This document shows, in pieces, positions 54,191 through 62,339 of a stretch of 64,000 nt of DNA; the stretch's first letter is position 1; every line of letters begins with the position of its first letter. Source of the DNA: Cytophagales bacterium (GTDB taxonomy: Bacteria; Bacteroidota; Bacteroidia; Cytophagales; Spirosomataceae); the NCBI GenBank assembly GCA_024742395.1, contig JANSYO010000004.1, positions 60,323 to 124,322 on the forward strand. The letters run 5' to 3'. Both the position numbers and the translations under genes were made by a program. Under the pieces are notes generated by a model, which did no database searches, was not told the origin of the DNA, and saw only the letters and a program-made list of their open reading frames with translations.

Positions 54191-55033
54191 ATGAAACTAT
54201 TCAAAACTTCGAAAGGTTTCGTCATTGAAGACGAAAACCAATTTTACCTCTCTAATGCTACCGACTGGGATGCTTTTATTAACAGAGAAAATCTATTCGC
54301 CGCAGTAAAGAATGACCTGAAAAGCCTAAGTGCAGACAATGACTACAAAAAAATAATTGAAGCACATATTCAAGCTCCTATTAAAGGCCAAGAAGTTTGG
54401 GCATCAGGTGTCACTTATCAGAGAAGTAAAAAAGCGAGAATGGACGAGTCTAAGGACTCAGGCGGTGGCGACTTTTATGATAGGGTATATGACGCCCCCC
54501 GTCCAGAACTATTCTTTAAAGCTACAGCAGGAAGGGTAGTTGGCCCAAATGAAAACATACGAATTAGAAGAGACTCCAAGTGGAATGTACCAGAACCTGA
54601 ATTGACATTATTTATCAATACTTCAGGACAAATTTCCGGATATACCGTAGGAAACGACGTTAGTTCCAGGGATATTGAAGGAGAAAATCCATTGTATTTG
54701 CCACAGGCAAAATCGTATGACAAAAGTGCGGCACTAGGACCTTGCATTTTTGTTTCTGATAAGCCAATTGACACCAATGGAACAATAGGCCTGGAAATTT
54801 TCAGGGATGGTAAAACTGTTTTTAGTCAAACCATTGAAATAAATCAAATTAAGAGAAGTCTGGAAGAATTGGTAGAATACCTTTATGCTGAGTGTAGTTT
54901 TGAAAATGGAGCATTTCTAATGACTGGCACGGGCATTATCCCGGAAGATAGCTTTAGTTTGGCAGTAGGCGATGTAGTAGAAATTACTATTGAAAATATA
55001 GGAACACTTAGAAATACAGTTGAAAAAAAATAA
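54191..55033 (+). CDS. FAH-family 2-keto-3-deoxy sugar acid dehydratase (XylX-like)
   Basis: 280 residues, fumarylacetoacetate-hydrolase fold. Metal ligands lie in WNVPEPELTLF (acidic pair about 134-137), with GNDVSSRDIEGENPLYLPQA and YDKSAALGPCIF following. This pattern is that of 2-keto-3-deoxy-pentonate dehydratases giving alpha-ketoglutarate semialdehyde (Weimberg route). The neighbouring semialdehyde dehydrogenase supports this over a fumarylacetoacetate or 2,4-diketo-3-deoxyfuconate hydrolase, which remains possible. First gene of a three-gene operon. Confidence 0.82.
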   Translation: MKLFKTSKGFVIEDENQFYLSNATDWDAFINRENLFAAVKNDLKSLSADNDYKKIIEAHIQAPIKGQEVWASGVTYQRSKKARMDESKDSGGGDFYDRVYDAPRPELFFKATAGRVVGPNENIRIRRDSKWNVPEPELTLFINTSGQISGYTVGNDVSSRDIEGENPLYLPQAKSYDKSAALGPCIFVSDKPIDTNGTIGLEIFRDGKTVFSQTIEINQIKRSLEELVEYLYAECSFENGAFLMTGTGIIPEDSFSLAVGDVVEITIENIGTLRNTVEKK

Positions 55034-55034
55034 C

Positions 55035-56597
55035 ATGGAAATTCAAGGACACAACATTATAGGATTTGGCACATCATCTGAAGGAACAGTAGCTATTCAG
55101 GCTATAAACCCTGCAAATGGAAACCCAATAGGGCCATTGTTCTACAATGCCACAAAAGAAGAATTGGCTTCAGCCATAGACTTAGCTGATACAGCTTTTG
55201 ATATATACAGAAAGAAAAGCGGAAAAGAGAAAGCCTCATTTCTAAGAAATATCGCTTCTGAAATTGAAAATTTGGGCGATGCCTTAATTGATAGATACAC
55301 CTCCGAAACCGGTTTACCTGCAGGAAGAGCCAATGGCGAACGAGGACGAACTTGTGGTCAGTTAAGATTATTTGCAAGCTTACTTGAAGACGGATCATGG
55401 GTGAATGCTAAGATTGATCCGGCCCTTCCGGACAGATCGCCTTTGCCGAGGGTAGATCTCCGATCTATGGAAAGGCCAATTGGACCAGTGGCTGTATTTG
55501 GTGCCAGTAATTTTCCTTTGGCCTTCTCAGTTGCTGGTGGCGATACTGCCTCAGCTTTGGCTGCGGGCTGTCCGGTTATTTTTAAGGCACACCCTGCACA
55601 CCTGGGAACATCCGAGTTGGTAGGGAAAGCCATTCAAAAAGCGGCTAAAGAATCTGGCATGCCTGAGGGCGTTTTCTCCATGATTTATGCAGACCCTGCA
55701 ATAAGTCAGGCCTTAGTAACTGACCCTTCAATTAAAGCGGTCGGATTTACAGGCTCCTATAAAGTAGGAAAACTACTTTTTGATTTAGCTGCTCAGAGAC
55801 CCGAACCTATCCCCGTTTATTCAGAAATGGGCAGTACCAACCCGGTTTTTGTTTTACCAAAAACACTTTCTGAAAAAGGTGAAGTCATTGCTGAGAATTA
55901 TATCAATTCAGTAACCATGGGTGTAGGGCAATTTTGTACAAATCCGGGAATCATGCTTATTCAAAAAAATGAGAAGTTTATTGATATTTTGAGCAGAAAA
56001 GCCAAAGAAGCGACCGGTGGAGATATGCTTACGCCTGGAATAAAAGATGCTTATTTGAGCGGTGTAGAAAACGCTAAGAAATATACCAAAGTAATTGCCA
56101 TTGGAAAGAAATCTGAAGGTATTACAGGTGTAGAGCCTACCATTTTACACGCTGACTATCAAACGTTCAAAGACAACCCGCATCTTGATGAAGAGGTATT
56201 TGGTCCAACAAGTTTAGTGGTAGAAGGTAATTCAAAAGAAGAATATCTTGAAATCGCCAGAAACCTGTCTGGTCATTTAACAGCCACAGTACATGGTTCT
56301 GAAGAAGAACTGTTAGAGTACTCCGAACTACTCGAGATTTTGGAGAAAAAAGTAGGTAGATTGGTAATTAACGGCTTTCCAACAGGAGTGGAGGTCTGTC
56401 ATGCGATGGTGCACGGAGGGCCTTTCCCGGCCACTACAGATAGTAGAAGTACCTCAGTAGGTACCGGAGCAATTACCAGATTTACAAGACCTGTATGTTA
56501 TCAGAGCTATCCACAATCTTTGCTTCCGGACGAACTGAAAGATAGCAACCCATTAGGACTTATGAGATTAGTAGACGGGAAATATACAGACCAATGA
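55035..56597 (+). CDS. Alpha-ketoglutarate semialdehyde (2,5-dioxovalerate) dehydrogenase
   Basis: 520 residues from ATG at 55035, one base after the upstream stop; a TTG at 55020 in frame would overlap the preceding gene and is less likely. Aldehyde dehydrogenase superfamily, of the long NADP-dependent KGSA/2,5-dioxovalerate subgroup: VFGASNFPLAFSVAGGDTASA, FKAHPAH, general-base Glu in PVYSEMGSTNP (about residue 263 of this start) and nucleophile Cys in GVGQFCTNPG (about 300). It turns the semialdehyde made by the FAH-type dehydratase into alpha-ketoglutarate for the TCA cycle. Confidence 0.88.
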   Translation: MEIQGHNIIGFGTSSEGTVAIQAINPANGNPIGPLFYNATKEELASAIDLADTAFDIYRKKSGKEKASFLRNIASEIENLGDALIDRYTSETGLPAGRANGERGRTCGQLRLFASLLEDGSWVNAKIDPALPDRSPLPRVDLRSMERPIGPVAVFGASNFPLAFSVAGGDTASALAAGCPVIFKAHPAHLGTSELVGKAIQKAAKESGMPEGVFSMIYADPAISQALVTDPSIKAVGFTGSYKVGKLLFDLAAQRPEPIPVYSEMGSTNPVFVLPKTLSEKGEVIAENYINSVTMGVGQFCTNPGIMLIQKNEKFIDILSRKAKEATGGDMLTPGIKDAYLSGVENAKKYTKVIAIGKKSEGITGVEPTILHADYQTFKDNPHLDEEVFGPTSLVVEGNSKEEYLEIARNLSGHLTATVHGSEEELLEYSELLEILEKKVGRLVINGFPTGVEVCHAMVHGGPFPATTDSRSTSVGTGAITRFTRPVCYQSYPQSLLPDELKDSNPLGLMRLVDGKYTDQ

Positions 56598-57382
56598 ATT
56601 TAAACCTGAGTGAAAAGGTCATCATAGTTACCGGAGGAGCCAAAGGAATAGGTGAAGGTATTGTATCTCAGCTTGCCCTTGAAGGAGCTTTTCCGGTGAT
56701 TATTGGTAGAAAGAAAGAAGATAATGAACTGGCTCTTGAGAAAATTCAGGCTGCCGGTGGTTTTGGCTATGCGGTAGAAGCAGAACTTTCCAGACCGGAA
56801 GAATGCGAAAAGGCCGTCAAAGCAGTCATGGATCGTTTTGGCAGAATTCATGGATTGGTAAACAATGCAGGCCTTAATGATGGTGTTGGCTTAGAAAGCG
56901 GCAATTATGAAGGCTTTATGCAATCGCTTCATAATAATTTAGTTCATTACTACCTCCTGGCTCACTATGCTCTGCCTGCTTTGAAAGAATCAAAAGGCAG
57001 CATAGTAAATATTACGTCAAAAGTAGCGGAAACCGGTCAGGGAGGTACCTCAGGATATGCTGCAGCCAATGGCGGGCGAAATGCACTCACCAGAGAATGG
57101 GCGGTAGAACTTTTGCCGTATGGAATTCGTGTAAATGCTGTGGTGGTAGCAGAGAGTTACACCCCTATGTACGAAAGATGGATTAGCTCTTTACCCGATG
57201 GCGAAAAGCAGTTAATAGAAATCAATAGTAGAATTCCGCTTGGAAACAGAATGACTACCACAGAAGAGTTAGCCAATATGGTGGTTTTCCTTCTCTCTAA
57301 GAGGTCAAGTCATACAACAGGCCAAATTATACACGTAGATGGAGGATATGTCCACCTGGACCGTTCTTTGATCAAAAAGTAA
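56594..57382 (+). CDS. SDR family sugar dehydrogenase-like protein with YxxxN instead of YxxxK
   Basis: 262 residues, classical SDR. Cofactor site TGGAKGIGEG, NNAGL, catalytic S142 (NITSK) and Y155 (SGYAAANGG), but position 159 is Asn (codon AAT) where the family has the catalytic Lys. The rest (ALTREWAVELLPYGIRVNAV, then GQIIHVDGGYVH at the C-terminus) resembles L-fucose dehydrogenase-like SDRs. In context it should oxidise an aldose to its lactone. The start overlaps the stop of the dehydrogenase gene (ATGA). Whether the K-to-N change destroys activity is uncertain. Confidence 0.82.
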   Translation: MNLNLSEKVIIVTGGAKGIGEGIVSQLALEGAFPVIIGRKKEDNELALEKIQAAGGFGYAVEAELSRPEECEKAVKAVMDRFGRIHGLVNNAGLNDGVGLESGNYEGFMQSLHNNLVHYYLLAHYALPALKESKGSIVNITSKVAETGQGGTSGYAAANGGRNALTREWAVELLPYGIRVNAVVVAESYTPMYERWISSLPDGEKQLIEINSRIPLGNRMTTTEELANMVVFLLSKRSSHTTGQIIHVDGGYVHLDRSLIKK

Positions 57383-57410
57383 ATTATTTTAAGGAATAGA
57401 TTAATAAAGT

Positions 57411-57809
57411 CTATTCCTGTTTTTTTAATTCATACCATTCTATAGCTTCCAGGTTTTTTCTTCTGGTGGCCTGAGACTCTGGAGCATAATATTTTTCCAG
57501 ATAATCAAGAACTAAAGGCTCTGACTCACCTAAGTCCCAGAGGTTCTGTTTTTCCTGCATCCAGCGTATTGTTTCTTTCCATCGTTCTCTGCTCATTCTA
57601 TTCATTGTAATGAGTTTAGAAGAGTGGCAAGCGGTGCAATTAGCCTTGACCAACATAAGATTCGGGTCGATCCTTAATCCACTATCAGGATCTAAACTAT
57701 TCTCGGTTAGCTGTCCCTCTACCTCTTCATTCTTCTCTGATATTTGAGAAGTTTTACACGCAATCACATAAATGGATAAAAAATAAAAAAATACAATCCT
57801 CAATCTCAT
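57411..57809 (-). CDS. Lipoprotein mono-haem cytochrome c, sulfite dehydrogenase partner
   Basis: 132 residues from ATG at 57809, which overlaps the stop of the sulfite oxidase gene (ATGA); an upstream in-frame start at 57839 is less likely. The lipobox is YVIAC with Cys18. A single CxxCH haem site is C58-C61-H62 (NCTACHSS), with WKETIRWMQEKQ after it as in sulfite-dehydrogenase-associated cytochromes. Tight coupling to the molybdenum enzyme indicates a SorAB-like pair delivering electrons to the respiratory chain. Confidence 0.88.
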   Translation of the reverse strand: MRLRIVFFYFLSIYVIACKTSQISEKNEEVEGQLTENSLDPDSGLRIDPNLMLVKANCTACHSSKLITMNRMSRERWKETIRWMQEKQNLWDLGESEPLVLDYLEKYYAPESQATRRKNLEAIEWYELKKQE

Positions 57810-59041
57810 GATTCTACTTTGACGGCAATGCGGTGACAAGAATTGTTTAAATATCCTTTGGGGTTCCAGCCTGGAATAACCATTGGTTGTGAAACACCAT
57901 TAGAATCAGTGGCTTTTGCCCACACTTCATAGTAACCCGACTGTGGGAAATCTATTGTACATGACCAATGCTGCCATGCCAATCTATTCACAGGTGATTT
58001 CAACTCACACTCTAACCAAGTAGCACCAAAATCTATTGAAACCTGAACTTTTGATACTTCTAAATCACCTGCCCAGGCATGACCATTTACCTTAAGTTTA
58101 TTTGTGCCTTTCAAGATGGCTCCTGACTTTGGGTAAGTAACTATAGACTTCACGGGCATACTCTCTATGATCATAAAATCTTCCTCCGGTACTTTTTGAC
58201 CTGGCTGAACAGGATATTTGGGCACACGATAACTGGTTCCGGTCATCTTTTCACCGTCATGAACGACATTCCTTATTGAAATACTTCTCAACCATTTCCC
58301 TGAAGTAGAAGCCGGCCACCCACCGATCACCAACCGTAAGGGAAAACCATTCATCAATGGAATATCTTCATCATTTAAAGACCAGGCTATAAGACTTTCA
58401 TCTTCCAGTGCTTTTGAAATAGGTACACCCCGGGAGATGGGAACTTTGGATATATCACCACTTAAATGGGTATCTGCTCCTTTGTAGCCGATATAAACAG
58501 CATCTTGTTTTACACCTGCATCATTTAGTACATCTTTCAATCTTACACCCGTCCATTTGCCGCAACTAACTGCACCTTCAGTCCATTGATTACCAGAAGC
58601 AGGAGGATAAAAACCTGCCCTACCATTGCCGCCACACTCAAGCGTCAATTGATAACTATAATGTTTAAACCTGGATTTTAAGTCTGCGATAGTGTATTCT
58701 TTAGTTTGCAAAGCAGACTCCCCATCGATCTTCAAAGTCCAATTTGACATATTGATTTCTTCAGGCGGATTCCCATTGTTTCTGATAAACATTTTATCAG
58801 CAGGAGTTACACTATCATTTAGCAAATGTGCCGGAGTTTCAACATTCCATGGTTTGTTATTCAAGATCACCAAATCGGGATGTTTTCCGGGCAATAAATC
58901 ATCCGGGCTCACTTCCATCATAACGGGTAAGACCTTTTTAGGAAGATGGCGGGCAAAAACAATTTCAGCCCCAATTAGAGAGGTTATAGTTGTTAATGCC
59001 GATTTCTTTAAAAATCCTCTTCTGTTCCAGATATCTCCCAT
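57806..59041 (-). CDS. sorA: Periplasmic sulfite dehydrogenase, molybdopterin subunit
   Basis: 411 residues. A Tat signal (NRRGFLKKSAL) sends the folded protein to the periplasm. The sulfite-oxidase fold has the molybdenum-ligand Cys C136 in TLECGGNGRAG, then GAVSCGKWTGVRLKDVL and NGFPLRLVIGGWPAS. The C-terminal Mo-co dimerisation domain follows (VQVSIDFGATWLECEL, ..YEVWAKATDSNG). It oxidises sulfite to sulfate and passes electrons to the cytochrome encoded next to it. A related sulfane or other oxidoreductase of the same fold cannot be ruled out. Confidence 0.88.
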   Translation of the reverse strand: MGDIWNRRGFLKKSALTTITSLIGAEIVFARHLPKKVLPVMMEVSPDDLLPGKHPDLVILNNKPWNVETPAHLLNDSVTPADKMFIRNNGNPPEEINMSNWTLKIDGESALQTKEYTIADLKSRFKHYSYQLTLECGGNGRAGFYPPASGNQWTEGAVSCGKWTGVRLKDVLNDAGVKQDAVYIGYKGADTHLSGDISKVPISRGVPISKALEDESLIAWSLNDEDIPLMNGFPLRLVIGGWPASTSGKWLRSISIRNVVHDGEKMTGTSYRVPKYPVQPGQKVPEEDFMIIESMPVKSIVTYPKSGAILKGTNKLKVNGHAWAGDLEVSKVQVSIDFGATWLECELKSPVNRLAWQHWSCTIDFPQSGYYEVWAKATDSNGVSQPMVIPGWNPKGYLNNSCHRIAVKVES

Positions 59042-59066
59042 ACTAATTTTGAATTATAACGCTAAT

Positions 59067-60518
59067 TTAACTGGTCTTAGCAAGAATCAGCATTCCAAAT
59101 GCGGGTATATAGAATGAATCATCAATATTTATTTCAGTGCCAATAGAATAAACTAAATGTGTATACGAGCTAAGAGACTCAGTCAAAATAAGTTTACTCC
59201 GTTCGTTATTTAAATTATGAATAATTAAAAATGATTCATTTTCTGAATAGCGAATAAAGCTAAAAATACCCTTTTGCTCTAATGGCGACTTCTGCAAATT
59301 ATTAAAAACAGTACCTAATGGTTCCGTATTTTTTCTTAGTGCTATTAAAGATTTATAATGATTAAATAAGTTTAATTGATATTCTTGATCAGGCACTTTG
59401 TTTCGTCTAGCTATCCAATGCGTTTCAGAAGCACTTCCCCAAGGATAAGGCTCTCTAATATACTCATCGGGCTTATCTCCCAGAAGTCCTATCTCTTCTC
59501 CATAATATAGAAATGGCTGACCAGGCAATGTCATCAGAATATTAGCTGCCTGCTTAAGTTTTGAGAGATCTCCTTTCAAGAGTGTGCCAATTCTGGTTTG
59601 ATCATGATTAGAAAGTAAAGTGGCGTCAATGAAGCTTGAATTGGCTTCACCAAAAATTTTATAGGAATGTAAAAGTTTATCAATCAGCCTCTTTTCATCA
59701 AGTCCATTTTTAAGCAAATCTTTGAGGTCATAACTCAGATCAATATTAAAGTTAGCTTGAAGAGATTCAAAATAAGGGGCAACAGTTTGTGGTGTATCCC
59801 AAACCTCTCCTACTAAATACACTTCCGGGTACTCTTCTTCCAGTCTGCTTCGAAATTCTTTCCAGAAATGATGATTTTTTTCTGCAGGTTCCCATGATGG
59901 AAAAATGTGTTTAGCTGCATCAAGCCTAAACCCTGCAATGCCCAAACTAAGCCAGTATTTGGCTATGGAAATGATTTCGTCTTTGAGTTTTACATTAGCC
60001 AAATTCAGATCTGGCATTTCACTCCAAAACATACCAAAATATTTTTCCTTTGCCCTGTATTTTGGCCAATGCCATGGATACTCTAATCCACTATCATCTG
60101 TAGGCTTTCTTTTTTCAATACCCCGCTTTCTAATCTCTTCTTTTGTAAGCCAATGGTAATAATCTCTGTATTGAGAATTAGGGTTTTGTGCTACCCGAAA
60201 CCACTTATGATCTGAACTAGTATGATTTATGACCAGATCAAGAATTAAGACTATGCCTTTTTCTTTTGCTTCATTGATAAGTTGAATTAGGTCTTCTTTT
60301 GTGCCGTATTCAGGATCTACACTGAAATAATCAGAAACATCATATTTATGGTAAGACGGTGACTTAAAAATAGGACTTAGCCAAATTCCCTCTATTCCCA
60401 AATCGACGAGATAATCTAATTTAGACCTTATGCCATTTAAATCACCAATACCATCACCATTGGAATCTGCGAAGGAACGAACAAATATTTCATAGAAAAC
60501 TGCAGGTTGTTTGGTCAT
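59067..60518 (-). CDS. GH13 alpha-glucosidase / alpha-amylase family enzyme
   Basis: 483 residues without signal peptide, so cytoplasmic. GH13 regions: DLVINHTS, GFRLDAAKH with nucleophile D200, VGEVWD with acid/base E238, and LLSNHDQTR with the transition-state Asp. The start YEIFVRSFADSNGDGIGDL is typical of oligo-1,6-glucosidase, trehalose-synthase and amylosucrase-like branches. It probably cleaves short alpha-glucans or trehalose-type sugars; exact specificity cannot be told. Monocistronic. Confidence 0.9.
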   Translation of the reverse strand: MTKQPAVFYEIFVRSFADSNGDGIGDLNGIRSKLDYLVDLGIEGIWLSPIFKSPSYHKYDVSDYFSVDPEYGTKEDLIQLINEAKEKGIVLILDLVINHTSSDHKWFRVAQNPNSQYRDYYHWLTKEEIRKRGIEKRKPTDDSGLEYPWHWPKYRAKEKYFGMFWSEMPDLNLANVKLKDEIISIAKYWLSLGIAGFRLDAAKHIFPSWEPAEKNHHFWKEFRSRLEEEYPEVYLVGEVWDTPQTVAPYFESLQANFNIDLSYDLKDLLKNGLDEKRLIDKLLHSYKIFGEANSSFIDATLLSNHDQTRIGTLLKGDLSKLKQAANILMTLPGQPFLYYGEEIGLLGDKPDEYIREPYPWGSASETHWIARRNKVPDQEYQLNLFNHYKSLIALRKNTEPLGTVFNNLQKSPLEQKGIFSFIRYSENESFLIIHNLNNERSKLILTESLSSYTHLVYSIGTEINIDDSFYIPAFGMLILAKTS

Positions 60519-60535
60519 GCAGCAAAGTAAAAAAA

Positions 60536-60751
60536 TTACTTTTCTCTAAGCGACTGTACCACCGTAATTATCAACCAAACCCATGGTGTGCCATGCATAA
60601 TTAAATCAAACCAATCCATTAACTGCATACCTTCAGCCCCACCCAAAACCCACTTTAGTTTCCCCCATATGTGAGGTTCCGGGGTAAAAGGAGCCAAGCC
60701 TAATGATAGCGAAGCCAAAAGGGGCATTAACCATTTCCTCTCCTGCATCAT
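60536..60751 (-). CDS. Small conserved membrane protein
   Basis: 71 residues with two predicted membrane helices (LLASLSLGLAPF and TPWVWLIITVV) and a PEPHIWGKLKWVLGG loop. Similar short proteins are seen in other Bacteroidota, without known function. It begins inside the rhodanese stop codon (ATGA overlap), so it is the last gene of the DUF2892-rhodanese operon and is likely real despite its size. Confidence 0.75.
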   Translation of the reverse strand: MMQERKWLMPLLASLSLGLAPFTPEPHIWGKLKWVLGGAEGMQLMDWFDLIMHGTPWVWLIITVVQSLREK

Positions 60752-61134
60752 TTTAACCCTTTTGATACCAATTGGCCGTGCCCGGCATTGGTTAAATTAT
60801 AAACCTTGAAACCTTCTTTAGATAAAACTTGAGCGGCTCTTGCACTTCTGCCACCTACTGCACAATAAACAAAGACCGGTTTGGACTTATCCAGTTTTCC
60901 AATGTTCTTTGCAAAGGACGGATCATTGAAATTAATAAGATTGGCAGATGCTAGTTTACCTTGAGACCACTCTCCAGGTGTTCTTACATCTAGAAGCTGG
61001 GCATTGGGTGTAGATTTATAGGTCTTTACAAACTCATCAACAGTTAAATTATTGACCTGTGAACTAGCCTGCTGAGAGCAGGCAGAGAGTATTACAATCG
61101 CAATTAGTACAGAATAGTATTTTACATGTTTCAT
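60748..61134 (-). CDS. Rhodanese-domain lipoprotein
   Basis: 128 residues. Lipobox VILSAC with Cys19, so anchored facing the periplasm. Single rhodanese domain with the persulfide-forming Cys91 in VYCAVGGRSA and the LLDVRTPGEW motif. It transfers sulfane sulfur, for example in thiosulfate or persulfide detoxification. Cotranscribed with the DUF2892 protein (TAATG overlap) and the small membrane protein. The sulfite dehydrogenase nearby could remove the sulfite such reactions release. Confidence 0.92.
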   Translation of the reverse strand: MKHVKYYSVLIAIVILSACSQQASSQVNNLTVDEFVKTYKSTPNAQLLDVRTPGEWSQGKLASANLINFNDPSFAKNIGKLDKSKPVFVYCAVGGRSARAAQVLSKEGFKVYNLTNAGHGQLVSKGLK

Positions 61135-61382
61135 TATTTCTTCTTTTTGATTTCTTCAAATAATATTTCCTCTGAATCTTCCTTTATCTTGTTCGTAGGG
61201 CTTACAGAACAAGCCATACAACCCACATTTAAAACCGCTTGATAAATAAAGAACAAGCCAAAAGCCAGAAACAAGTACTGGCCTTCCATAAAACTCGTAA
61301 CAGATATATATAACCCAAAAGCCATACGTAATATCCGCATCAGATTCCAGGGTTGTTTTAGACTTGTGACTATACTTTCCAT
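61134..61382 (-). CDS. DUF2892-type membrane protein
   Basis: 82 residues. Two predicted helices (RILRMAFGLYISVTSF and YLFLAFGLFFIYQAVLNV) followed by a CMAC motif, like the membrane half of YgaP-type rhodaneses (DUF2892). The two cysteines may accept or channel sulfane sulfur. First gene of the rhodanese operon; the stop shares bases with the next start. Confidence 0.85.
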   Translation of the reverse strand: MESIVTSLKQPWNLMRILRMAFGLYISVTSFMEGQYLFLAFGLFFIYQAVLNVGCMACSVSPTNKIKEDSEEILFEEIKKKK

Positions 61383-61427
61383 TAAATTCTTTTTAATAAC
61401 ACAATGATACTAAATCTCCTGAAGTAC

Positions 61428-62276
61428 TTATTGAACATTTGTCACATGGAAATCTATTAAACCTTGACTTGGGTCTGCGACAAAGAAGGGTTCATTCTCA
61501 AGATAAACTGCCAAACATTTTTTAATCCTATCCTGAAAGTGATAACCAACTGAACCTATAAATCCAATCTTAACTTGTTGATCAATTTTATATTTAACTA
61601 AATTTTTTAACACAAAAGTATCTAAGGCATCATCGAGGATTTGTTTTATTTCTAAATGCTCTTCGAATTTCTTCAGAAAAGGTGCAAAAGACGCGAAAAA
61701 CCGGTTTGGAGTGGAGCTGGAATTTATTTTGTCGAAGATATAATACCTATCAAACTCCCCGAATTCCTTTTCAAAGTGCTTTTCTAGTTCTATTCCCAAA
61801 TCCTTTCGTAAATACGCCTTAACTAATCTTCTTCCTAAATCAGCTCCACTTCCTTCATCTCCAAGCCAGAAGCCCAAAGATGGCACCTGGTCAATGATTA
61901 TCCCACCTTTAAAGTGAGCACTTGCAGCTCCGGTGCCCAGAATGCAAGCAATACCCTCATTTGTACCAAGTAAAGCCCTTCCGGCACCTACTACGTCTGA
62001 AAAGGTTCTAACAATCCTTGCCTCTGGAAAGGTAAATTGTAAATGAGTCCTTACTTCGACCTCCTTTTCGGAGTTTGCAACACCTGTACCATAAAAATAT
62101 ATTTCCTGTACTACAGGATATTTGAAATGGATTTTTACAGATTCAAGCTCTTTAATGAATTCCGATTTTGATAAATAAAAGGGGTTTAGTCCAAAACCAA
62201 TATGAATATCTATTTTTTCACCATCTATTAAGGACCATTTGGTCTTTGTAGAGCCGCTATCTGCAATAAGGATCAT
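61428..62276 (-). CDS. BadF/BadG-type ATPase family, probable N-acetylglucosamine kinase
   Basis: 282 residues, ASKHA fold. Phosphate loop ILIADSGSTKTKWSLI at the N-terminus, ILGTGAASAHF and PSLGFWLGDEGSGADLGRRL (the GDEGSG adenosine motif), and FIGSVGYHF near the end. In Bacteroidota this group phosphorylates amino sugars such as N-acetylglucosamine from cell-wall recycling. Activating-enzyme functions of the BadF family are less likely without partners. It diverges from the M16 gene. Confidence 0.85.
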   Translation of the reverse strand: MILIADSGSTKTKWSLIDGEKIDIHIGFGLNPFYLSKSEFIKELESVKIHFKYPVVQEIYFYGTGVANSEKEVEVRTHLQFTFPEARIVRTFSDVVGAGRALLGTNEGIACILGTGAASAHFKGGIIIDQVPSLGFWLGDEGSGADLGRRLVKAYLRKDLGIELEKHFEKEFGEFDRYYIFDKINSSSTPNRFFASFAPFLKKFEEHLEIKQILDDALDTFVLKNLVKYKIDQQVKIGFIGSVGYHFQDRIKKCLAVYLENEPFFVADPSQGLIDFHVTNVQ

Positions 62277-62285
62277 TTAAAGCAA

Positions 62286-62319
62286 TTGTGTTATTTCAGT
62301 GCAATATTCCGTAATTTTG
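62286..62319 (+). promoter_or_regulatory. Promoter for the active M16 peptidase gene
   Basis: TAATTTTG (62312-62319) in the GCGG context, with TTG 23 nt upstream (62286-62288). Leader about 15 nt. Confidence 0.62.
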
Positions 62320-62339
62320 CGGACTCTTTTGAGTAGAAT

